A stretch of DNA of 34,261 bases from Mycolicibacter senuensis (GCF_003284925.1 NZ_QMEX01000034.1:1-34261); one strand, 5' to 3'; positions 15,864-22,053 are shown, numbered from the stretch's first letter. A program made the numbers and translations. The notes: generated by a model from the sequence alone, not told the origin.

Positions 15864-16340
15864 CTACCTCTTACTGCGCATGTTTGGCGGCCTAAAGGCG
15901 TCGGCGAATGACGGTTCCGGCTTGCCGGGTCCGATGGGGTCGTTGCCCGTGACGATGGACGTCGACTCAGTGACCGATGCGGGCTTGCGCCAGTGCGGCT
16001 TTGCGGCCAGCGTGGCGTTCACCGCCGTGGTCAGCCGTTCGGTATCGACATTGCCCTCATCATCGAGGACATCGGCCAGGTCGGTGGTCGACCAAAAATC
16101 CGAGGCATCGCGGAAGTGTTGCGCCACCGTGGTTGTCACGTTTTGACGCTGCGCCGCGGCCAAACGTTCTGCCAGGGCATCGCGCTCCGCTTCGGTGTCA
16201 CGCAGCTTGGTGCGCCACTTGGCCGCCTCACGGTTCGGATTGTCGGTGGCGTCACTCTGGCCCTCCTGCGCCTCGGGGGCCTCGGAGGGCGCCTCTGCGG
16301 CCTCGGTGGTGGTGTCGGGGGTGTCGGGGGTCTCGGCCAT
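15864..16340 (-). CDS. Phage scaffolding protein
   Basis: 158 aa from the ATG at 16340 (a GTG directly before it at 16343 is equally placed after GGAAGG). The first 40 residues are acidic, Thr/Glu/Ala-rich and disordered. They are followed by a charged coiled-coil segment (AAKWRTKLRDTEAERDALAERLAAAQR) and a basic C-terminus, the usual layout of siphoviral scaffold proteins encoded directly before the capsid gene. It would guide procapsid assembly and then leave. No protease gene is seen. Its start overlaps the stop of the 84-aa gene. Confidence 0.78.
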   Translation of the reverse strand: MAETPDTPDTTTEAAEAPSEAPEAQEGQSDATDNPNREAAKWRTKLRDTEAERDALAERLAAAQRQNVTTTVAQHFRDASDFWSTTDLADVLDDEGNVDTERLTTAVNATLAAKPHWRKPASVTESTSIVTGNDPIGPGKPEPSFADAFRPPNMRSKR

Positions 16341-16594
16341 CACGACGGTCCTTCCAGGTGTTGGGTGAAGATTGAGCGAAGCTGGAGCATGACTGCCTCG
16401 CCGGTGGTGTCCAACAGCTCCGCCAGCTCGGTCACACAGTGTCGCGTGACCGACACTGTGGACGCGAGTATGCGGGTCAGCTCCACCATGTCGCGACCCT
16501 CAAGCAGTGCGGCGACACTGGGTAGATGGCCGTGGCGCTCAATGAGGGCGAGCGCCGTCAGTAGGGCGTCATCGCGGTTGAGTGGATCTTTCAT
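16340..16594 (-). CDS. Hypothetical protein upstream of scaffold
   Basis: 84 aa, predicted all-helical (DALLTALALIERHGHLPSVAALL... RHCVTELAELLDTTGEAVML), one Cys, no TM. An AAAGGAAAG ribosome-binding site precedes the ATG at 16594. Family not recognised. The position between ATPase and scaffold, where small terminases or head-control proteins often sit, is suggestive, but no HTH of a small terminase is evident. Start and stop are coupled to the scaffold gene. Confidence 0.6.
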   Translation of the reverse strand: MKDPLNRDDALLTALALIERHGHLPSVAALLEGRDMVELTRILASTVSVTRHCVTELAELLDTTGEAVMLQLRSIFTQHLEGPS

Positions 16595-16612
16595 TTCTTT
16601 CCTTTCGTGGGG

Positions 16613-17905
16613 TTAATTCGGCGGCGGTGTGTGGGCACACTCGGCGCAGTGGCCGGCGGCCAGGGATTCGGGCCGGCACAGAACTGTGCCGCAGGGACAG
16701 CGGGGATCTGCTACATCTGCGCCAGCGATGCCGGGTTCTGTAGCGGATGTAGCGGATGTAGCGGATATGTCGGGTAAGTACCGCGACCAAGCGTCGACGA
16801 ACTGGGAGGTGGTGTATCCGCGCAACCCCCGCTCCCCGGCATGGAGTTTCGAGCCGATGCCGTACTTACTCAGTCGCTGTGACAGACCACGACTATCGAG
16901 GGGCTCACCACGGCGAATGGTCGACCAGGGTGACTCGTCCATCCGATTCAGCTCGGAGAGCAACTGTTCGGTGGTGAGCTGGTCGGCACCAAGGTCAGTG
17001 AACGCTTGCCTGATGTCGCGCAGGAGAAGAACGCCGACACTTGGGACCTTCTGCTTGGATGCTGCTACAAGTGCTACAGCCGCTCCGCGTGCCCGTTGTG
17101 GCCAGTCCCCGCCGGCAAGGTCGGCCACGGCAAGCAGGGCCTCCCATACGTCGGCGTCACGGTCAGTAACCGAGTCGGGAAGTTCGGGCCAGAAGTCCCC
17201 GGACAGGCGGGCCGCTACCGCAGGAGATGTGCACCAAGCGGTCAGACCGTCTCGTAGCGCGTGCGCTTCCGGGTGATTGACCCGCGGTCGCCAGGGTTCG
17301 ACATCCTCACCGGGTGCTCGTCGACGCATTCGCACCACCACCGATCGCGACATGATGGTGTCGGGCAGGTCGTCGAGACCGGCGAGCATGACCGCGCAGT
17401 AGGCGGGCAGTTCTTCGGTTTCGACCACCTTGCCGCGCATCACGCACCGGCCTGCGGTCGCGCCCTTGCGGTGACCAGCATTGAGCATCCCGCGGATGTC
17501 TTCGTTGTCCTTGGCCTTAGGCCCGAACACCGTGTCGATTTCGTCGAACAAGATGGTGGGCCGCCCGTCCTCGTCGGAGACCTTGCGGAACAAGTACGCC
17601 GGGGTGGTGTTCACCGCGTGCACCGGACGAGGGACCAGGGGTTCGGTGACCTCAAGTGCCCTCGACTTCCCGGAGCCCGGCTCTGGTGACAGGAACGCGA
17701 TGCGTGGTGTGGACTCCCAGTGGTCCATCAGCCACGCGTGAACTATCCACAGCACGTGGGCAACTCGGGCGTGATGACTTGGGTACACCACAAACCGGGC
17801 CAGGAAGTTCTCCAGGTCATCAAGCAATCGCGACCCGGCTGTCTGGCCGTCTTCGTCGGGCCAATCCGGCTCGGGATAGTCGCGACCGTACGGAATGTCA
17901 GACAT
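16613..17905 (-). CDS. DUF3631 primase/helicase-type ATPase
   Basis: 430 aa from the ATG at 17905, with AGGTGG upstream. P-loop ATPase: Walker A LSPEPGSGKSRALE (about 72-85), Walker B TILFDEIDTVFG (about 117-128), an arginine-rich region MSRSVVVRMRRRAP, and a C-terminal winged-helix-like part (DESPWSTIRRG... LSQRLSKYGIGSK). It ends in a Cys-rich tail (CPCGTVLCR... GHCAECAH) that can form a zinc site. DUF3631 proteins are found in mycobacterial prophages, including phiRv1/phiRv2-type elements, and are thought to work in element replication as helicases. No separate primase domain is visible. The start overlaps the preceding gene by 8 bp. Confidence 0.82.
   Translation of the reverse strand: MSDIPYGRDYPEPDWPDEDGQTAGSRLLDDLENFLARFVVYPSHHARVAHVLWIVHAWLMDHWESTPRIAFLSPEPGSGKSRALEVTEPLVPRPVHAVNTTPAYLFRKVSDEDGRPTILFDEIDTVFGPKAKDNEDIRGMLNAGHRKGATAGRCVMRGKVVETEELPAYCAVMLAGLDDLPDTIMSRSVVVRMRRRAPGEDVEPWRPRVNHPEAHALRDGLTAWCTSPAVAARLSGDFWPELPDSVTDRDADVWEALLAVADLAGGDWPQRARGAAVALVAASKQKVPSVGVLLLRDIRQAFTDLGADQLTTEQLLSELNRMDESPWSTIRRGEPLDSRGLSQRLSKYGIGSKLHAGERGLRGYTTSQFVDAWSRYLPDISATSATSATEPGIAGADVADPRCPCGTVLCRPESLAAGHCAECAHTPPPN
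16739..16765. repeat. 9-bp triplication inside the DUF3631 gene
   Basis: Three exact tandem copies of TGTAGCGGA encode a repeated Ser-Ala-Thr in the linker between the winged-helix part and the Cys-rich tail. It is in frame, so length changes by slippage would not break the gene. Confidence 0.75.
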
Positions 17906-18149
17906 GGGACACCACCTGATGCAGTCGCACGGCGAGCACCCGGTCAGGACCGCCTCGCCGCCACAGCGCACGGCATACGTCGGTCTCAACGATGGGAGTC
18001 AGCCCTTTGGATTCGAGGTGGTCAATGGTGTGGTGCCAGAGCTCGAGCTGGTGTTCCGACATGGGAATCGGCTCGTATTCCATCGGCCACGGGTCGCCAC
18101 CAGGGATGCGCTTCGCTCCGTCGCGGCGCAGGTTCAATGGGTGAGCCAT
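17898..18149 (-). CDS. Hypothetical small protein before the DUF3631 ATPase
   Basis: 83 aa, soluble, with a conserved-looking core EHQLELWHHTIDHLESKGLTPI followed by VETDVCRALWRRGGPDR. It could be a small DNA-binding or replication accessory protein, but I do not recognise it. The ATG at 18149 directly follows the TAG of the Cys-protein gene (GGGGGTGG upstream), and the end overlaps the ATPase start, so the gene is embedded in the operon. Confidence 0.6.
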   Translation of the reverse strand: MAHPLNLRRDGAKRIPGGDPWPMEYEPIPMSEHQLELWHHTIDHLESKGLTPIVETDVCRALWRRGGPDRVLAVRLHQVVSHV

Positions 18150-18380
18150 CTAGACCACCCCCAGGCGGTGAGCGCACCGAGGGCCGACGCCCGCGAGGAC
18201 AGATGCCCTGCGCGTCAAAGCGTGTCCGCAGACTTCACACGGCACCGCGAGCTGATACCCAGCGGCGGCGGCAAGGTCGGCTAGAATGGCGGCGCGCGTT
18301 GTTGAGTGGTTAGCGGGAAGGCCGGTCCTACTGGGGCCGGCTTTTTCGTGGGGCGGGCTCCCCCCGCGGCGGGTGGCCAT
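18150..18380 (-). CDS. Small Cys/His protein (DUF6011-like zinc-binding)
   Basis: 76 aa. The C-terminal part CEVCGHALTRRASVLAGVGPRC has the CxxCG...S..aGiGpxC layout of the DUF6011-type phage proteins, with a possible zinc site from three Cys and the following His. The first 30 residues are low in complexity and overlap a plus-strand terminator-like hairpin (18321-18346). The real start might therefore be later, but the only later candidate is a GTG just before the first Cys. ATG 18380 overlaps the Xis stop by one base. Confidence 0.55.
   Translation of the reverse strand: MATRRGGSPPHEKAGPSRTGLPANHSTTRAAILADLAAAAGYQLAVPCEVCGHALTRRASVLAGVGPRCAHRLGVV
18282..18346 (+). ncRNA. Candidate small antisense RNA with its own -10 and terminator
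   Basis: On the plus strand TAGAAT (18282-18287, TANNNT) is followed 34 bp later by a textbook intrinsic terminator: GCCGGTCC (18321-18328), loop TACTG, GGGCCGGC (18334-18341), then TTTTT (18342-18346). A transcript from about 18294 to 18346 would be roughly 53 nt and antisense to the 5' half of the small Cys-protein gene. No plus-strand ORF uses this terminator. No -35 is visible. This is inference from sequence only. Confidence 0.35.
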
Positions 18381-18574
18381 CAGGCGCCCCCACCGATGGG
18401 CTCCATGATTCGCTCTAGTTCGGTCATGTCGACCTTGATGAGGCGCGGGCCAACGCGGTAGCCGGCGATCAAGCCTTTTGCGAGCCAGCGTCGGACTGTG
18501 CGCGGATTGACGTCAGCGGCCTCGGCAGCGGCAGCGATAGACATTAGGCGAGGTTGGGATTTATTGACGGGCAT
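18380..18574 (-). CDS. xis: Excisionase-like helix-turn-helix protein
   Basis: 64 aa from the ATG at 18574, with GGAG 7 nt upstream. The single domain SIAAAAEAADVNPRTVRRWLAKGLI then AGYRVGPRLIKV is the MerR-like winged helix (HTH_17) of AlpA/Xis proteins, ending in DMTELERIMEPI. It would bind the attachment arms or operator, bend DNA and turn the integrase toward excision, and may also regulate. It is the first gene of the minus-strand module. Three CGTCTCCAC boxes lie directly upstream. Confidence 0.75.
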   Translation of the reverse strand: MPVNKSQPRLMSIAAAAEAADVNPRTVRRWLAKGLIAGYRVGPRLIKVDMTELERIMEPIGGGA

Positions 18575-18595
18575 TGCATTGCTCCAAAAACAAGT

Positions 18596-18662
18596 GTGGA
18601 GACGTGAGCGCAATCAATCACCCGTCTCCACCTTCGGGTGTGATGCTGCTCGACGTCTCCAC
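18596..18662. promoter_or_regulatory. Three CGTCTCCAC boxes upstream of xis (candidate operators)
   Basis: The 9-mer CGTCTCCAC occurs at 18623-18631 and 18654-18662, and inverted (GTGGAGACG) at 18596-18604. The outer two share more bases (ACGTCTCCAC...TTG). Centres are 27 and 31 bp apart, near three helical turns. They sit 22-88 bp upstream of the xis start, where a regulator of the long minus-strand module should bind. Confidence 0.5.
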
Positions 18663-18820
18663 TTGGAAGCGAATGCCGTTGCGGCTTTCCGTCGTTCACC
18701 ACTTAACGTGCGCGGTGCCGTTGCGGCGCGGCTTATCGTTCTCGTGGTTAGCGTGCTGTTTAGTTGTCGCGCCGTTTCGGCGTCTGTCCTCAGACTACAT
18801 GTTTGTCCCGACGCGGCAGT

Positions 18821-19930
18821 TTAGGTTTCGTCGGCGTGTTGGGGCCGTGCAAGCTTTGACATCCGCTCAGCCACGCCGGCATCGCGGTTCTCGGCCACGT
18901 GTTGGTATCGCAAGGCCATCGCGGGTGTCGTATGTCCGAGGCGGTGCATGAGTTCGGCTGTGGTGGCGCCGGATTGAGCGGCTAGGACCGCGCCGACGTG
19001 GCGCAGATCATGCACCCGGAAGTTCGGCTTGCCGATGGCTGCGCGGGCCTTCTCCCACGGATATTGATACTCGTAGTGTCGGACATGGCCGCCAGCCTTC
19101 CCGGTGAACAGCAGAGCCTCACCGGCCTTGCCGACATGCTCTTTGAGGTGCCGCTTGAGGGCCGGCCGGATATGCGGCGGGACGTTGACGGTACGGATAC
19201 CGGCTGACGTCTTCGGCTCACCGACATGGATGGAGCCGTCGCGGTAGGTGACCGCGCGGCGAACATGGACGGCGCTGCAATCAGGTTCGATGTCCTTGCG
19301 CCGCAACTCGGAGGTCTCGCCCCAGCGCAGACCGCACCAGGCAGCCAACGTCACGCTCATCTGTAGATGCTTGGGCATCTTCCCAGCGAGCTTGTCTAGC
19401 TCGGCCGGGGTCAAGACGTCGACTTGGTGGCGGCGGCTCGTGTGTGAGGCTTTGGCGATTCGGCACGGGTTGCCGTCCAGCATCTCGTCCTGCACGGCCG
19501 TAGCGCAGATGCCGTGCAAGAGCGAGTAGGCATGGGCGTTGCGCGTCGGGGTCTCGGTGCCCAGCTCCGAGTGCCACGCGCGCACCTGGGCGGGGGAGAG
19601 CTTTGCCAACTTCACATCGCCCAGCTCGGGCAGGATGAGCCGGTCCAGCAGCGAGCGGTATAGCTGTCGTGTGCGCGGGCGCAGTCGACGCTGCTCTAGC
19701 CAGCGGTCCGCGTACTTCGCCAGCGTGATCCCGTCAGAGCGTTCGGTGGCACCCCACGTGCCCAAGTCGATTTTTCGCCGCTCGGCGGCCAGCCAGCCCT
19801 CGGCGTCGACCTGGGCCGCGAACGTGTGCTTGGCCTTGTGCACGTTGCCGTCCGGGCCGGTGTAGGCAGCTTGATACCGCCCGGATGGGAGCTGTCGCAG
19901 TCGGCCGAATCCGCGCTTCTTGGTTGCCAT
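18821..19930 (-). CDS. int: Tyrosine integrase of the element
   Basis: 369 aa. The N-terminal arm-binding domain (FGRLRQLPSGRYQAAY, then VDAEGWLAAERRKIDLGTW) and the SAM-like core-binding domain are followed by the catalytic domain: Arg202 in GLRWGE, Lys240 near EPKTSAGIR, His307-Arg310 in VHDLRH, His333 in LGHTT and the nucleophile Tyr342 in ALRYQHV. All catalytic residues are present. GGAAGGG lies about 10 nt before the ATG at 19930. It catalyses integration at, and with Xis excision from, the tRNA-Pro site whose attR lies 159 bp upstream of its start. Its leader contains CGTGCAAG arm sites, so it may control its own transcription. Confidence 0.93.
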   Translation of the reverse strand: MATKKRGFGRLRQLPSGRYQAAYTGPDGNVHKAKHTFAAQVDAEGWLAAERRKIDLGTWGATERSDGITLAKYADRWLEQRRLRPRTRQLYRSLLDRLILPELGDVKLAKLSPAQVRAWHSELGTETPTRNAHAYSLLHGICATAVQDEMLDGNPCRIAKASHTSRRHQVDVLTPAELDKLAGKMPKHLQMSVTLAAWCGLRWGETSELRRKDIEPDCSAVHVRRAVTYRDGSIHVGEPKTSAGIRTVNVPPHIRPALKRHLKEHVGKAGEALLFTGKAGGHVRHYEYQYPWEKARAAIGKPNFRVHDLRHVGAVLAAQSGATTAELMHRLGHTTPAMALRYQHVAENRDAGVAERMSKLARPQHADET

Positions 19931-19951
19931 CGTGACCGGCCCTTCCGATTG

Positions 19952-19980
19952 CCGTGCAAGATTCGTGCAAGTTTAATGTA
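19952..19980 (-). promoter_or_regulatory. Integrase arm-type sites and int -10, attR side
   Basis: Paired CGTGCAAG motifs at 19953-19960 and 19964-19971 match the pair at attL. On the minus strand TACATT (19975-19980) is a good -10 for int, with transcription starting inside the repeats. This 335-bp gene-free stretch (19931-20265) otherwise contains only the palindrome, attR and nothing I recognise after attR. Confidence 0.5.
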
Positions 19981-19990
19981 CCGTTGTGTC

Positions 19991-20011
19991 TGACAGTGTC
20001 CTATACTGTCA
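19991..20011. promoter_or_regulatory. 21-bp palindrome in the attachment arm
   Basis: TGACAGT (19991-19997) and ACTGTCA (20005-20011) form a perfect 7-bp inverted repeat with a 7-bp spacer, upstream of the int -10. It is a plausible operator for a dimeric repressor or an accessory-factor site. No repressor gene is recognised in the element. Confidence 0.4.
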
Positions 20012-20088
20012 CTGCGGTTGGAGTGCACTTGACGCAGGTCAGGGCGGGAAAACCGCAGATAGAAGAACCGGCCACATCGTGTCTGCTA

Positions 20089-20114
20089 GCAGGTTCAAAT
20101 CCTGTCAGCCCGAC
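20089..20114 (+). other. attR core
   Basis: Exact copy of the attL core, the displaced chromosomal 3' end of tRNA-Pro. After the discriminator A it continues CAGAG instead of CCA, so the original chromosomal gene did not encode CCA. Confidence 0.93.
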
Positions 20115-20265
20115 AGAGTTTTCGCAGGTCAGCATGGCATCGACCGCCCGATTCGGCCTCGGAGGGGCAGCTGCCGCCCGTGCGCTGCAGATGGCGTTGG
20201 TCGTCTGTGGTGACGTACCGTCGCGCACCCGCCGCCAACAGGCCCTGGGTACGGTGCCTCAACGC

Positions 20266-20505
20266 TCACTGGACACGCTCGGGTCTGCCGGCGGGGAACG
20301 CGCCCGGTGGCCCGGCAAGATAAGCCGACACCCAGCGCAACAGCCCCGGTGAATGCGGCTGACCGACGCCGATACGCACGCGCGTAACAAAGTCACCGGC
20401 CTCGGCCGCGTTGATGCGGATCTGGGCGTTGATCACCTCGACGACCCGCTCGTGGGAAAGATCCTCGGCCAGGATCACTTCAACAGGTCTCCAGCTCTGC
20501 CGCAT
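20266..20505 (-). CDS. Hypothetical small protein outside attR
   Basis: 79 aa from the ATG at 20505, which has GAGGA about 11 nt upstream; a second in-frame ATG at 20514 is closer to that site. The core RPVEVILAEDLSHERVVEVI then NAQIRINAAEAGDFVTRVRIG has good coding character. Family not recognised. No signal peptide or TM. It lies downstream of the 36-aa membrane peptide on the same strand and the two may be cotranscribed. Confidence 0.4.
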   Translation of the reverse strand: MRQSWRPVEVILAEDLSHERVVEVINAQIRINAAEAGDFVTRVRIGVGQPHSPGLLRWVSAYLAGPPGAFPAGRPERVQ

Positions 20506-20549
20506 TACGCTCATCTTCCTCGGGGCCGGTCTGACCAACGAACCGCCCT

Positions 20550-20568
20550 GGGCCCCGTTGCGGGGCCC
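20550..20568 (-). other. GC hairpin between two small minus-strand genes
   Basis: GGGCCCC-GTTGC-GGGGCCC is a perfect 7-bp stem between the 36-aa ORF and the next gene. No U-tract follows; it may act as an attenuator or mRNA-end structure. Confidence 0.35.
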
Positions 20569-20586
20569 GCTGTCGGTACCGGCCGC

Positions 20587-20697
20587 TCAGCCCAGGTGGA
20601 ACACGACCTCAAGCACCAGGAATCCGAAGACGCTCAGTCCAAGGATCGCTGCGACTACCGGGAGCACGAGTATCGGATCTTTCATGTGTCGCAACAT
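20587..20697 (-). CDS. Single-pass small membrane protein (36 aa)
   Basis: From the ATG at 20697 (or the in-frame ATG at 20685) the frame encodes a short basic start MLRHMKD and then an uninterrupted hydrophobic stretch PILVLPVVAAILGLSVFGF, ending near LEVVFHLG. This is the form of a one-helix inner-membrane peptide, with mostly G/C-ending codons. No strong ribosome-binding site is seen. Plausible partners are unknown. Confidence 0.4.
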   Translation of the reverse strand: MLRHMKDPILVLPVVAAILGLSVFGFLVLEVVFHLG

Positions 20698-20952
20698 ATT
20701 CCGGCACCGCCCGCGCGAAGCCCAAGTGTGACCCCAGTCACTGCGGTTGAGGACTTAAGTCCGTGAGCAGTACCCGAACCGGCCTCGATTCGTGGCGGCA
20801 GTCACACCCAGGCGCGCCGCTTTCTCGCTCGTCGTGGCCCGCGACGAGGTCTTCGCGCGCCATCGACGACGCCACGCCGTCGGCGACTGGCGGCGCTGAG
20901 GCGCTGAGGCGGTTCAACCAACACCTTGGCTCGGTGGCCCTATTCTCGGGCC

Positions 20953-21810
20953 ATGGGTCGAAACCCGTGGTTCTGGTTCAGCGCTGCAGTGGTCACTGCG
21001 ACCGTGATACTCGCCATCGGAACCATCGCGGCATTCCGTGTTGACCTCGATGTCGATTGGTACGCGGGAGCGGGGCAGTGGCTCGGTGCTGCGGTTTCGG
21101 TGCTCGCCGCCGGGACAGCTCTATGGATCGCGACGAATGACCGCAAGAAAGCAGACGCGGACCGTCGGGCCGACCGGGCGCAGCTTGAAGCGGATCGCCG
21201 GGCCGACCGGGCGCAGGTCGAAGCGGATCGCCGGGCCGACCGGGCGCAGCTTGAAGCGGATCGCCAGGCCGAGAGGGCGCAGCTCGAAGCCGACCTGCTC
21301 CGGGAAGCGGGGCTGGTGCGACTTACCGATCTGTCGAACCGAGGTGATCCCCACACCGACCACAGTCAGCGACCGCCTACTGGCGGAGAAGTCTCTGTCA
21401 CGGTCCGAAACCATCGAGTGGACCGAATCTCCGACCTGGATCTGAGAGTCGTTGCGGCACCGCCAGCAGAAGGTGATGCGCCGAATCCGGTGGCTGTCAA
21501 GCAGCTATGGACGAAGGCAGACCTGAACGACCCCGACGCCGAGGATGATCCACGGAAATGCTCCATCGCTTCTGATGACAAGCTCTACATCACGTCCAGG
21601 CTGAATCCATGGGCCGAGGCGGTATCGGTCACGTTGCGGTACACGGACCAACGCGGGGCGTCGATGGCAGGTCGATCCCGGCGGAAACGTCGAACGCGTC
21701 ACGGATCGATCATCACCTTGACCACCGGCTCCATTCGGACGCCCATGCCAGTCGCCGCGGCCTTGCTGTTCAGCGAGGCTGTAACCGTCAGTGAGCCGAC
21801 CAACAACTGA
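20953..21810 (+). CDS. Membrane-anchored protein with hendecad coiled coil
   Basis: 285 aa from the ATG at 20953. Two N-terminal TM helices (NPWFWFSAAVVTATVILAIG and WLGAAVSVLAAGTALWIA) are followed by about four copies of the 11-residue unit ADRRADRAQLE (about residues 69-112). Then comes a soluble C-terminal domain of about 160 residues (VSVTVRNHRVDRISDLDLRV... RTPMPVAAALLFSEAVTVSE) rich in beta strands. Eleven-residue periodicity is the signature of a hendecad, nearly straight coiled coil, made here of strictly alternating Arg and Asp/Glu. This suggests oligomerisation at the membrane with the C-terminal domain in the cytosol. I do not recognise the C-terminal domain. It is in an accessory region next to a satellite and a decayed Fic gene; a defence role is conceivable but not shown. 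Confidence 0.65.
   Translation: MGRNPWFWFSAAVVTATVILAIGTIAAFRVDLDVDWYAGAGQWLGAAVSVLAAGTALWIATNDRKKADADRRADRAQLEADRRADRAQVEADRRADRAQLEADRQAERAQLEADLLREAGLVRLTDLSNRGDPHTDHSQRPPTGGEVSVTVRNHRVDRISDLDLRVVAAPPAEGDAPNPVAVKQLWTKADLNDPDAEDDPRKCSIASDDKLYITSRLNPWAEAVSVTLRYTDQRGASMAGRSRRKRRTRHGSIITLTTGSIRTPMPVAAALLFSEAVTVSEPTNN
21157..21288 (+). repeat. 33-bp tandem repeat, four copies, in frame
   Basis: Units 21157-21189, 21190-21222, 21223-21255 and 21256-21288 begin GCGGAYCGYC and end CAGSTYGAA. Copies 2 and 3 differ at only two bases and copy 4 at several. Each unit is 11 codons, so changes in copy number keep the frame. Confidence 0.9.
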
Positions 21811-21823
21811 GCGACCGTGCGGG

Positions 21824-22047
21824 TCAGCCGCGTCGTCCTGACCGCTCGGCGACGATGTATCCCGCGGTGTCAGCCAGCAACTCGGCCGAAACCGGAACGA
21901 TGACCTGCTGCGTAATTCCTTGTTGCGCAACATCGCTTGGACCAGCGCGCGACCGATGCTTCCGTTGTCGTCGGTGAGCGGGTGAGCGCGGCGTTGGTTT
22001 GCCGTGCCGTAGCTATTCGCCAACCTGTCGGACAGTGCTGCCACGCT
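21824..22047 (-). pseudogene. Decayed Fic-domain gene
   Basis: On the minus strand one frame reads AHPLTDDNGSIGRALVQAML then RNKE. This is recognisably the Fic motif HPFxDGNGRxGR with F-to-L, G-to-D and R-to-S changes. A second frame, one base off, continues ITQQVIVPVSAELLADTAGY and stops at TGA (21824-21826). Restoring one G in the GGAATT near 21917 joins them as in intact Fic proteins. The N-terminal domain and the C-terminal half are missing and the motif itself is damaged, so this is a remnant regardless of the frameshift. Fic enzymes usually AMPylate target proteins, often as toxins. Confidence 0.55.
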
Positions 22048-22053
22048 ATCTAC

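Larger units (their letters stand above)
10913..20114. mobile_element. Integrated phage-satellite-like element (about 9.2 kb) in tRNA-Pro
   Basis: Bounded by 26-bp direct repeats. It encodes a tyrosine integrase beside attR, an Xis-like HTH protein, a DUF3631 primase-type ATPase, scaffold, HK97-type capsid and a minor tail protein, all on the minus strand, plus a short plus-strand cargo operon. Terminase, portal, head protease, most tail genes, lysis genes and a recognisable repressor are absent. Size and gene set are close to the M. tuberculosis phiRv1/phiRv2 elements and to capsid-encoding PICI-type satellites. From memory, mycobacteriophage Giles also uses a tRNA-Pro attB in M. smegmatis. 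Whether it can still excise is unknown, but int, xis and both att sites look intact. Confidence 0.9.

Noticed and set aside
16340..16594. The 84-aa protein as small terminase
   Set aside because: The position would fit, but the sequence shows no HTH, no oligomerisation core typical of TerS and no large terminase accompanies it.
18321..18346. Hairpin as terminator of the minus-strand operon
   Set aside because: The T-tract is on the plus strand; on the minus strand the stem is followed by TTCCCGC and the operon continues with overlapping genes.
20018..20045. A second tRNA-Pro remnant (TTGGAGTGCACTTGACGCAG resembles the D/anticodon part of tRNA-Pro)
   Set aside because: The nine-base match GCACTTGAC is not collinear with the tRNA (64 bp instead of 25 bp from the att core) and no stems form; probably chance.
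20763..21044. Plus-strand ORF of 93 codons before the rod protein
   Set aside because: Ser/Arg-rich composition, no ribosome-binding site, and it overlaps the true start of the rod protein in another frame; the stretch 20698-20952 otherwise shows nothing I can name.
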